A DNA stretch of 7,015 bases from Patescibacteria group bacterium. GTDB taxonomy: Bacteria; Patescibacteriota; Minisyncoccia; Phycocordibacterales; SIBU01. Numbering within the stretch: position 1 is the stretch's first letter; each line of letters starts with the position of its first letter. Under the pieces are notes generated by a model. It was not told where the DNA came from, searched no databases, and worked only from the letters and a program-made list of their open reading frames with translations. The position numbers were made by a program, and so were the translations under genes. The DNA lies in NCBI GenBank assembly GCA_018968805.1, contig JAGWZX010000031.1, positions 1 through 7,015 on the forward strand, in the 5' to 3' direction. Of the stretch, positions 1-6,408 are shown piece after piece.

Positions 1-672
1 GTGGTATCGGTAGTCATCTCCAAAGACGTACCGCAATTGCAAGTGGTTTATGAAAATCCTTTCGGCAATGACCCTTTCTTCCAAAACTTCAACATTCAAG
101 TGCCCGTCTACCAGCAAAAAGGCACCAAAAACGAACAGGTGGGCGCTGGTTCCGGTTTTCTCATCACTTCCGACGGTTATATTCTTACCAATCGCCACGT
201 CGTCGAAGATGACACGGCAACCTACACCGTTCTTCTATCAAACGGTACGCAAAAGCCGGCTAAAGTGATTTATAAAGACCCTAACAAAGACATCGCGATA
301 ATCAAGATTTCCGGCACCGGCTACAAACCGCTGCCATTGGGTGATTCAAATTCCGTTCAACTCGGCCAATCTGTAATAGCCGTAGGCAATGCCTTGGGAC
401 AATATAACAACTCCGTTTCAGTGGGTATTATTTCCGGATTGAACCGAAGCATTGAGGCCGCGGACCAGACAACCGGCCAGCCGGAGACTCTCGCTGGCGT
501 GCTCCAGACCGACGCCGCCATTAACCCCGGCAACTCGGGCGGACCGTTGGTTGACCTTTCCGGCAATGTCATCGGCATCAATGTCGCCACCGTCGTCGGG
601 TCCAACAACGTCAGCTTCTCCATTCCCATAAACAGCGTCAAAAGCGTCATCCACTCGCAGTTGGGAATCTGA
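1..672 (+). CDS. Trypsin-like serine protease, HtrA/DegP type, 5'-truncated by window edge
   Basis: Extracytoplasmic-type serine endopeptidase that would cleave misfolded or exported proteins. The 223 visible residues cover the chymotrypsin-fold domain. The catalytic triad is readable: His66 in TNRHVV, Asp97 in NKDIAIIKI, and Ser179 in NPGNSGGPL. The oxyanion-loop sequence and the closing strands (VIGINVA, SFSIPINSV) are also present. The frame is open from base 1 and begins inside the usual first strand (VVSVVISKD), so the GTG at position 1 is probably an internal Val codon. The real start, with the expected N-terminal membrane anchor or signal peptide, would lie upstream. The protein stops right after the protease domain, where many HtrA proteins continue into a PDZ domain. 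I looked for PDZ-like sequence in the frames just downstream and found none, so this looks like a natural PDZ-less form. The family is certain; the exact substrate and gene name are not. Confidence 0.9.
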   Translation: MVSVVISKDVPQLQVVYENPFGNDPFFQNFNIQVPVYQQKGTKNEQVGAGSGFLITSDGYILTNRHVVEDDTATYTVLLSNGTQKPAKVIYKDPNKDIAIIKISGTGYKPLPLGDSNSVQLGQSVIAVGNALGQYNNSVSVGIISGLNRSIEAADQTTGQPETLAGVLQTDAAINPGNSGGPLVDLSGNVIGINVATVVGSNNVSFSIPINSVKSVIHSQLGI

Positions 673-755
673 ATAGCTTAAACTTTCCAACGCGCATTCG
701 AAAAGATCAAACTTCATAAGATTCCCGAAATTGGCGTGAGTATTCGGTTCCCGAA
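663..755. repeat. Small inverted and direct repeats downstream of the protease gene
   Basis: GGGAATCT (663-670, overlapping the protease stop) is matched by its inverse AGATTCCC at 719-726. The octamer TTCCCGAA occurs twice, at 722-729 and 748-755. The second copy is part of a 5-bp hairpin, TTCGG-TTC-CCGAA (743-755). No T-run follows any of these, so a classic intrinsic terminator for the protease gene is not evident. The rest of 673-794 shows no credible coding sequence. The function is unknown; it may be a weak terminator or simply spacer. Confidence 0.35.
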
Positions 756-794
756 GAATGTCAATAACAGGTATTGACGTTCTTGCAGATAAAT

Positions 795-823
795 TTGTGA
801 GAACGGCCATTTTCTGTTACACT
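795..823 (+). promoter_or_regulatory. Predicted sigma70-type promoter of the ATP synthase operon
   Basis: The -35 is TTGTGA (795-800, 4/6 to consensus), followed by a 17-base spacer and a -10 TACACT (818-823). A TG at 815-816 gives an extended -10. The expected transcription start is about 829-831, so the mRNA leader before the ATG at 838 would be only about 7-9 bases. It is correctly placed and oriented to drive the AtpZ/AtpI-like gene and the atp genes after it. This is a prediction from motif match only. Confidence 0.55.
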
Positions 824-837
824 GCGCGCAAAGATAT

Positions 838-1098
838 ATGGCAGACCAGAACGACAAGAACTGGTGGCGGCCGGCGGTGGAAATTTTTAGCCAAGTATCA
901 GTATGGGTGGTAGTACCGATAGTTGCCGCATTGGTCATCGGTAAATATCTCGACTGGCGTTTCGGAACCGCGCCATGGCTGTTTCTCGGTCTGACTGGAT
1001 TAGCATTTCTCATGTCGTGTTTCGGCATCGTGCGCACGGTAAACCGATACATCAAAAAAATTCAAAAAGAAAATGGGAGTACGGGAGAATCAAAATAA
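838..1098 (+). CDS. AtpZ/AtpI-family ATP synthase assembly protein
   Basis: Small membrane protein (86 aa) encoded first in the ATP synthase operon. Proteins of this family are thought to help c-ring assembly or ion supply to the complex; they are not part of the catalytic core. Two hydrophobic segments are visible, about residues 18-36 and 45-65. Between them is the family-type connection GKYLDWRFGTAPW, and a basic tail follows (RYIKKIQKE). The two-helix layout and length fit AtpZ-type proteins better than the longer, four-helix AtpI of enterobacteria, so no symbol is assigned. The ATG at 838 follows an in-frame TAT and is only about 8 bases after the predicted transcription start, leaving no room for a ribosome binding site. 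The 3' end overlaps the longest possible atpB reading frame by 26 bases. Position and size make the call solid; the precise role is inferred. Confidence 0.85.
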   Translation: MADQNDKNWWRPAVEIFSQVSVWVVVPIVAALVIGKYLDWRFGTAPWLFLGLTGLAFLMSCFGIVRTVNRYIKKIQKENGSTGESK

Positions 1099-1978
1099 CA
1101 CAGTTGGAAAAATGACGGCCGCGCCGGGCGCGGCCGTGGTTACCACGACCGAAATAAAACACGAAAGCACGCTGTTCGCCGAACCGATAGGCCAGCTAGG
1201 AGGTTTTCCCGTAACCAACGCCCTTATCACCAGTGTCGCGACGGTCATTGTAATTGTCGCTTTCACTACGATCTTGCGGCGCCGTTTGCGTGAAATACCA
1301 TCGGGTATTCAAAACGCTTTTGAAACCATTCTTGAAGAAGCGCTCTCGCTTTGTGATCAGGTCACCGGCAGCCGCGCCATTACCGCCAAGGTTTTCCCGC
1401 TCGCCTTTTCGGTTTTTATTTTCATTCTGATCAACAACTGGATCGGCCTTTTGCCTTTGGGCGGTTTCGGTCTCCTCGAAAAAACCTCCGCCGGACTTTC
1501 CTTCGTACCGTTTCTCCGCAGCGGTTCGGCCGATCTGAACACCACGCTCGCTCTTGCAGTCATGGCCGTCATCGGCGCAAATGTTTTTGGAATATTTTCA
1601 GTCGGTACTTGGAAACTTTTCAATAAGTACATAAACCTAAAAGCCCTCGGGGGTATCTTAAAAAAGATACGCCACGAGCCGTCCGTGCTTGTTATCGCAC
1701 CGGTGGAATTTTTCGTCGGTATCCTGGAACTCATCGGCGAGTTCGCCAAGATCGCATCTCTCTCTTTCCGTCTCTTTGGAAACGTTTTTGCAGGCGAGGT
1801 GCTTTTAGCCGCCATGAGTGCTATTTTTGCTTACGCCCTGCCCGTTCCATTCATGTTTCTGGAAATTTTCGTCGGCGCCATTCAAGCCCTTATATTCGCC
1901 GTCCTGCTTCTGGTCTATTTCACCATCGCCGCGCAAGACCATGAGGGCGAGAGCCGCGAAACCGCGCACGCGCATTGA
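1073..1978 (+). CDS. atpB: ATP synthase Fo subunit a
   Basis: Integral membrane stator subunit of Fo that supplies the two proton half-channels and the essential Arg facing the c ring. The protein is 301 aa from the first ATG, with about six hydrophobic segments (near residues 50-68, 107-128, 157-178, 205-225, 228-255 and 260-287). The diagnostic motif SLSFRLFGNVFAGE places the essential Arg at residue 233 (E. coli Arg210). Gln271 in GAIQALIF matches the conserved Gln of the last helix (E. coli Gln252). NNWIGLLPLG near 121-130 is also typical. The start is uncertain. ATG 1073 overlaps the preceding gene by 26 bases, while in-frame ATG 1112 (Met14) leaves a 13-base gap and has a weak GGA just before it. 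The first 13 residues are hydrophilic and show nothing family-specific, so 1112 may be the true start. Confidence 0.95.
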   Translation: MGVRENQNNTVGKMTAAPGAAVVTTTEIKHESTLFAEPIGQLGGFPVTNALITSVATVIVIVAFTTILRRRLREIPSGIQNAFETILEEALSLCDQVTGSRAITAKVFPLAFSVFIFILINNWIGLLPLGGFGLLEKTSAGLSFVPFLRSGSADLNTTLALAVMAVIGANVFGIFSVGTWKLFNKYINLKALGGILKKIRHEPSVLVIAPVEFFVGILELIGEFAKIASLSFRLFGNVFAGEVLLAAMSAIFAYALPVPFMFLEIFVGAIQALIFAVLLLVYFTIAAQDHEGESRETAHAH

Positions 1979-1990
1979 CCGGTGGGAATG

Positions 1991-2019
1991 TTGCGGAAAA
2001 AAAGTATTTTTTGTATAAT
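1991..2019 (+). promoter_or_regulatory. Predicted internal promoter for atpE
   Basis: TTGCGG (1991-1996, 4/6 to the -35 consensus), an exact 17-base spacer, then a perfect TATAAT (2014-2019). Transcription would begin near 2026, giving a leader of about 58 bases before atpE. That leader contains a weak 5-bp hairpin (AAGGA 2033-2037, TCCTT 2042-2046) and a stretch very rich in A and T (2047-2070), but no Shine-Dalgarno sequence. This is the best promoter match in the window. A dedicated c-subunit promoter would fit the need for many c copies per complex. Confidence 0.65.
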
Positions 2020-2071
2020 GCGGCCAAACTTCAAGGATTTTTCCTTTTTGTTTATCAATTATTATTAATAA

Positions 2072-2293
<222 letters not shown>

Positions 2294-2307
2294 CAGTTGA
2301 TAGTTGA

Positions 2308-2363
2308 AAGATTTAAGATTCAAATAAGATAAACATCTCTTTCGCTTATAAGTCTTAAATCTT
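2308..2363 (+). repeat. 11-bp inverted repeat in the atpE-atpF spacer
   Basis: AAGATTTAAGA (2308-2318) is perfectly complementary to TCTTAAATCTT (2353-2363). The stem can gain one G-U and one A-U pair inward, leaving a loop of about 30 bases. It lies between the atpE stop and the hairpin terminator at 2368. In RNA it could protect the 3' end of an atpE transcript or help the terminator. The stem is A/U-rich, so its stability is modest. Confidence 0.5.
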
Positions 2364-2367
2364 GACT

Positions 2368-2393
2368 ACTGTCTGCTGAAAAAGACAGTTTTT
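2368..2393 (+). terminator. Weak intrinsic terminator/attenuator after atpE
   Basis: ACTGTCT (2368-2374), loop GCTGAAAA, then AGACAGT (2383-2389), followed directly by TTTT, GG, TTTT. The 7-bp stem has only three G-C pairs, so partial termination is likely rather than a full stop. That would let some transcription continue into atpF-atpH-atpA while favouring a short atpE message. Confidence 0.6.
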
Positions 2394-2404
2394 GGTTTTG
2401 CTTA

Positions 2405-2431
2405 CAACTGGCAACTTGCAACTTTAATCTT
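2405..2431 (+). repeat. Heptad repeat CAACTNN x3 plus CTTTAATCTT before atpF
   Basis: Three tandem 7-base units, CAACTGG, CAACTTG and CAACTTT (2405-2425), run into CTTTAATCTT (2422-2431), which abuts the atpF ATG. Inverse-orientation relatives, AGTTGAT and AGTTGAA (2295-2308), follow the atpE stop. The TTTAAT within 2423-2428 also resembles a -10 box, but no convincing -35 is correctly spaced. The same CTTTAATCTT block and two CAACTNN heptads recur just before atpG (6382-6406). Confidence 0.5.
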
Positions 2432-2926
2432 ATGGGTTCGATAATTTCCACATTTCACATTGACTGGCGCATCATTGTCGCCCAACTTATAAACTTCTGT
2501 ATAGTACTCGCGGTACTATATTTTTTCGCTCTCAAGCCGCTCCAAAAACTCATGTCTGAGCGTTCAGAAAAAATCGCCCGAGGCGTTTCCGACGCCAAGC
2601 AAAACGCCGAACTTTTGGCGGCCACCAGAGCGGAATACGAAGCGGCTTTGCAAAAAGCGCGAGCCGAAGCGGAGACCATTTTCCAGGAAGGTAAAAGACA
2701 GGCCGAGGCCAAGCGAATGGAAATGGTGGAAGCGGCCAAGAAAGAAGTGAACGTAATGCTCGCAAACGGCAAAAAAGCGCTTGAAACGGAAAAAACCAGA
2801 ATGGTTGATGATGCCAGAAAAGATGTTGCCGCTCTAATCGTTGAAGCTTCCAGGAAGGTGCTCGGCGGCGTGGCCGACAGTACGATGGACGGCAAAGTCG
2901 CCAAGGAAATTGAGAAATTGAAATAA
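2432..2926 (+). CDS. atpF: ATP synthase Fo subunit b
   Basis: Peripheral-stalk subunit that holds the F1 head still against the rotating c ring. It is 164 aa, the usual length. One N-terminal membrane segment is visible (about residues 13-33, within IIVAQLINFCIVLAVLYFF), followed by the typical KPLQKLMSERSEKI hinge. A long charged Ala/Glu/Lys/Arg-rich helix (about 40-150) then forms the coiled-coil stalk. The ending, DVAALIVEASRKVLGG, is typical of the delta-binding region. The gene lies after the atpE terminator, so its expression probably depends on readthrough. No Shine-Dalgarno is seen: the start is preceded by CAACTNN heptads and TTTAATCTT. Its stop and the next start form TAATATG, leaving one base between the genes and suggesting translational coupling with atpH. 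Confidence 0.95.
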   Translation: MGSIISTFHIDWRIIVAQLINFCIVLAVLYFFALKPLQKLMSERSEKIARGVSDAKQNAELLAATRAEYEAALQKARAEAETIFQEGKRQAEAKRMEMVEAAKKEVNVMLANGKKALETEKTRMVDDARKDVAALIVEASRKVLGGVADSTMDGKVAKEIEKLK

Positions 2927-2927
2927 T

Positions 2928-3335
2928 ATGAAAAAACTTTCCCCACATGAAGTTGGATCCGCTATTTACGCCGCCGCCAAAGGGAAACTTGGCGCGGAGT
3001 TGGAACACATTTTGCAAAACGCCGCCGCGTTCATCGCCCAAAAAAATTTACTGTCAAAAAGCGAAGAAATCTTGAGCCACGTCGAAAAAGCGCGCGAAAA
3101 AGATGAAAATATCGTGCGCGCGAAAGTTACTTCCCCTCACCAGCTTTCGGAACATGCCGAAAGAGAAATAAAGCACGCCTTAAAAGAACGGTTCAAAGCC
3201 CGCGAGATCGCTTTGGATATCGCGAAGGATCCCGCTCTTCTCGGCGGCGTGCGCATTGAAACTCGTGACGAAGTGATAGACCTGTCCTTCTTAAATAAGC
3301 TTAAGCAATTACATAATTATTTATTAAAAAACTAA
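2928..3335 (+). CDS. atpH: ATP synthase F1 subunit delta, short form
   Basis: Connects the b-subunit stalk to the top of the alpha3beta3 head (OSCP-type subunit). The C-terminal half is recognisable. [20 protein letters not shown] matches the family's VTSA-LSE region, and [20 protein letters not shown] matches the LIGG-(V/I)-x-x-x-D-x-VID signature near residues 106-120. At 135 aa it is about 40 residues shorter than the roughly 175-180 aa of typical delta subunits. The shortage is in the N-terminal helical domain that binds alpha. The reading frame is intact and closely packed between atpF and atpA (one base on each side, TAATATG at both junctions), so this looks like a natural short form and not a broken gene. 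Confidence rests on the C-terminal motif and operon position. Confidence 0.88.
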   Translation: MKKLSPHEVGSAIYAAAKGKLGAELEHILQNAAAFIAQKNLLSKSEEILSHVEKAREKDENIVRAKVTSPHQLSEHAEREIKHALKERFKAREIALDIAKDPALLGGVRIETRDEVIDLSFLNKLKQLHNYLLKN

Positions 3336-3336
3336 T

Positions 3337-4839
<1,503 letters not shown>

Positions 4840-4850
4840 GTAAAAATTCT

Positions 4851-4880
4851 CCCCCGTTTCGCGTAAACGCGAAACGGGGG
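4851..4880 (+). terminator. Perfect 13-bp palindromic hairpin after atpA
   Basis: CCCCCGTTTCGCG (4851-4863), loop TAAA, then the exact complement CGCGAAACGGGGG (4868-4880). It starts 11 bases after the atpA stop. The stem is very stable, but no T-run follows on the + strand (TAAGGCCGAGG). On the - strand the hairpin is followed within a few bases by ATTTTTA, although no - strand gene needs it. It may act as an RNA 3'-end stabiliser, a U-tract-independent terminator, or a dispersed palindromic repeat. Confidence 0.5.
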
Positions 4881-4883
4881 TAA

Positions 4884-4915
4884 GGCCGAGGCCAACTGTC
4901 CGCATAGTATAGCAA
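4884..4915 (+). repeat. Left copy of a degenerate tail element flanking the PemK-like gene
   Basis: GGCCGAGGCC, then TGT (4897-4899), CATA (4903-4906), TATA and GCAA, ending at the PemK-like gene start. Over the first 23 bases it matches 16 positions of the stretch starting at 5368. GGC-CGAG-GCC (4884-4893) can form a mini-hairpin. Each copy sits three bases after a perfect palindrome. TAGTAT at 4905-4910 could serve as a -10 box five bases before the ATG, implying a leaderless message, but no good -35 is seen. Confidence 0.35.
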
Positions 4916-5332
4916 ATGAAGAAAGATTTTCAAAAATGGCACGATAAGAAAACTCTCATCAATGAGAGCGAGAAACGTCCCGGCTTTCACGAACGAGAAG
5001 TTTGGTGGTGCGCGCTCGGAGTCAATGAGGGTTTTGAGCAAGACGGAGGCGGAAAAGATTTTCTGTGGCCAGTTGCGGTCTTTAGAAAATTCAACAATGA
5101 AATTTTTTGGGGAATACCCCTAACCCAAACAAAAAAGGATACCGCGTTCTATTTTCAGTTCCACATCTTCCAGTTTGATACTGACGGAAAAGAACCGAAG
5201 AAAATCCCGAGTACCGCGATTTTGTCGCAAATGCGTTTGATTGACGCCTCACGACTAAGCCATAAGTTAGGAGACATCGTAAATGCTGATTTTAAAACCC
5301 TAAAGAAAAAGTTCAAGGCGCTTTTGCCTTGA
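4916..5332 (+). CDS. Orphan PemK/MazF-like protein, probable active-site substitution
   Basis: Resembles type II toxins of the PemK/MazF mRNA-endoribonuclease family (138 aa). The family-type stretches are REVWWCALGVNEGFEQDG (residues 27-44), PVAVFRKFNNEIFWGIPLT (52-70) and ILSQMRLIDASRLSHKLGD (102-120). They follow the MazF pattern of an N-terminal strand, a G-x-E-Q loop, an RPV-type strand, a strand ending in Thr, and an IRxID-RL motif. The Thr (Thr70) is kept. The Arg normally just before the PV strand (Arg25 in Bacillus MazF) is Trp51 here, codon TGG at 5066-5068, one base change from CGG. This could inactivate the RNase or mark a diverged subfamily. No antitoxin gene is next to it. It sits between atpA and the secreted-protein gene inside the ATP synthase operon, with palindromes on both sides. 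No Shine-Dalgarno. Family fairly sure from recall; activity unknown. Confidence 0.75.
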   Translation: MKKDFQKWHDKKTLINESEKRPGFHEREVWWCALGVNEGFEQDGGGKDFLWPVAVFRKFNNEIFWGIPLTQTKKDTAFYFQFHIFQFDTDGKEPKKIPSTAILSQMRLIDASRLSHKLGDIVNADFKTLKKKFKALLP

Positions 5333-5342
5333 ACTTTTTCTT
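5303..5342 (+). terminator. Strong intrinsic terminator overlapping the end of the PemK-like gene
   Basis: A 17-bp perfect stem: AAGAAAAAGTTCAAGGC (5303-5319), six-base loop GCTTTT, then GCCTTGAACTTTTTCTT (5326-5342). The core GTTCAAGGC/GCCTTGAAC is followed by TTTTTCTT and preceded by the matching A-run, so it could terminate transcription from either direction. The stop codon TGA (5330-5332) lies inside the 3' arm. It should end transcription coming from atpA and the PemK-like gene. Confidence 0.85.
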
Positions 5343-5347
5343 GTTAC

Positions 5348-5364
5348 CTCCGCCAAAGGCGGAG
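5348..5364. repeat. CTCCGCC-AAA-GGCGGAG palindrome
   Basis: A 7-bp all-paired, G+C-rich stem with an AAA loop, six bases after the terminator and three bases before the right tail element. No T-run follows. Its position relative to the tail element mirrors that of the 4851-4880 palindrome on the other side of the PemK-like gene. It may be a dispersed extragenic palindrome. Confidence 0.45.
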
Positions 5365-5367
5365 TCG

Positions 5368-5405
5368 GGCCTAAGCCGTTTGTACCCATATACTATTATA
5401 CGCAA
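5368..5405 (+). repeat. Right copy of the degenerate tail element flanking the PemK-like gene
   Basis: GGCCTAAGCC, then TGT (5381-5383), CATA (5387-5390), TATTATA and CGCAA. It matches the left copy at 4884 in 16 of the first 23 positions and shares the TATA...GCAA ending after a 6-base length difference. GGC-CTAA-GCC (5368-5377) can fold as a mini-hairpin like GGC-CGAG-GCC in the other copy: the same stem with a different loop. The match is by eye only. Confidence 0.35.
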
Positions 5406-5426
5406 GTTGAAAGTCAAGCGAAAAAG

Positions 5427-5455
5427 TTGAAAATCGCTGGATAAAATGCTAAATT
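5427..5455 (+). promoter_or_regulatory. Predicted promoter for the secreted-protein gene and probably atpG
   Basis: TTGAAA (5427-5432, 5/6 to the -35 consensus), a 17-base spacer, and -10 TAAATT (5450-5455, 4/6) with an extended TG at 5447-5448. The expected start is near 5462, about 38 bases before the GTG at 5500. The -35 overlaps the second of two AAGTTGAAA units (5404-5412 and 5424-5432) spaced 20 bases apart. Since a strong terminator lies upstream and none is seen before atpG, this promoter probably also feeds atpG. Confidence 0.5.
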
Positions 5456-5499
5456 ACGCCTACAATAAACAGTTTTTAGACTAAAAATAAAGTAACGCA

Positions 5500-6387
5500 G
5501 TGAAAACCAGAAATCACATTTTGATAGCAGTTGTCTTGATGGTTTCCATCGTTCCGTCTTTGGCCTATGCGGCTTGGTGGAATCCCTTTTCTTGGTTTTC
5601 GTGGCTTAAACAAGCAAACAAGCCGAGAGCTGTTCAGAACGAGACAAACACTTATGCGACCAGTACGCCGACCGCCACGACAACACTAGAAGCTACAGGG
5701 TCAACATTAAAACTAGGCGCGGATAAACAACCGGCCTTGAGTGACCAGACCTCAGAAATTGAAAAACTCAAGAAACAAATTGAGGAGTTAAAAAACAGTC
5801 AGACAAAAAATACCGACATACCCACGCCCCAACCTTCAGACAACACACCAAAAACCAAGACTCTGCCAAACGGCATGATCATTGACGACAAAGGCAATAT
5901 ACTGAACCTGGACCAGTACGTCCAAACCCAGAAAACGAATATTCAGACGCCTCCGACTCCTTCGCCTGCACCCGATTATAAATCAATCGGCGAAAATTAT
6001 TTTGACGCTCACAAAACATGCGTTGGATTGGACAACCCAAGTCAGCAATATAACTATTGTGTAAACTATAGTCTTAACCAAACGCAACCAGCACAACAAA
6101 CACCTCAACAAATTTCAAATCAGCAAAACCAACAAAAAACCAACCGGGTAAACACTTTAACATCACAGTATAATAGCGATATAAGAAAACTAGAACAACA
6201 AATTATCGATATAAAAACACAACACTACGCCGATACTGCCGCGGCACAAAGCTACGGCGGTTCCCAATCATCTGTAGATGGGCAAATCCAAAACCTCACC
6301 AATGCCGCGAATTTGAAAATTCAAAAAATCCAACTGCAAGAACAACAGCTATATCTCGACTATCAAAACAACTTGAGTAATCTTTAA
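5500..6387 (+). CDS. Secreted coiled-coil, Gln/Thr/Pro-rich protein of unknown function
   Basis: Not recognised as a known family (295 aa). The N-terminus is a clear signal peptide: MKTRN, a hydrophobic core (residues 6-20), then a likely cleavage after LAYA (residue 24). A Trp-rich stretch follows at once (WWNPFSWFSWLK, 26-37). Next come a Thr/Ser-rich linker (48-70), a short coiled coil EIEKLKKQIEELKNS (86-100), a Pro/Thr-rich segment and NGMIIDDKGNILNLDQY (124-140). A segment with two Cys (174 and 187) may form a disulfide. A Gln-rich region (193-213) leads to a C-terminal helical, probably coiled-coil stretch (218-290). The start is GTG: an in-frame TAA at 5488 allows nothing earlier except this codon, and the signal peptide begins here. 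Codons are A-rich compared with the atp genes. It lies 21 bases before atpG, so it is probably co-transcribed with it. Likely exported; role unknown. Confidence 0.8.
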   Translation: MKTRNHILIAVVLMVSIVPSLAYAAWWNPFSWFSWLKQANKPRAVQNETNTYATSTPTATTTLEATGSTLKLGADKQPALSDQTSEIEKLKKQIEELKNSQTKNTDIPTPQPSDNTPKTKTLPNGMIIDDKGNILNLDQYVQTQKTNIQTPPTPSPAPDYKSIGENYFDAHKTCVGLDNPSQQYNYCVNYSLNQTQPAQQTPQQISNQQNQQKTNRVNTLTSQYNSDIRKLEQQIIDIKTQHYADTAAAQSYGGSQSSVDGQIQNLTNAANLKIQKIQLQEQQLYLDYQNNLSNL

Positions 6388-6408
6388 TCTTCCAACTAAC
6401 AACTTCCT

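Noticed and set aside
418..810. 130-codon - strand open frame covering the protease 3' end and the operon promoter region
   Set aside because: Most of it is antisense to the protease domain, there is no family-like motif, and it would overlap the atp promoter.
2033..2049. AAGGA-TTTT-TCCTT hairpin followed by Ts, as a terminator before atpE
   Set aside because: The stem is only five pairs with two G-C, too weak to call a terminator on its own; noted as part of the atpE leader.
2347..2352. TATAAG as a -10 box for atpF
   Set aside because: No acceptable -35 at 16-18 bases upstream, and the hairpin terminator would lie between it and atpF.
2455..3041. Two long - strand open frames opposite atpF and atpH
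   Set aside because: Both are Ser/Ala- or Arg/Phe-rich mirror frames of the Ala/Glu/Lys-rich b subunit, without an independent start context.
4884..5405. The repeats flanking the PemK-like gene as insertion-sequence ends or target-site duplications
   Set aside because: They are direct, degenerate and tied to palindromes; no transposase or exact short duplication is present, so a mobile-element call is not supported.
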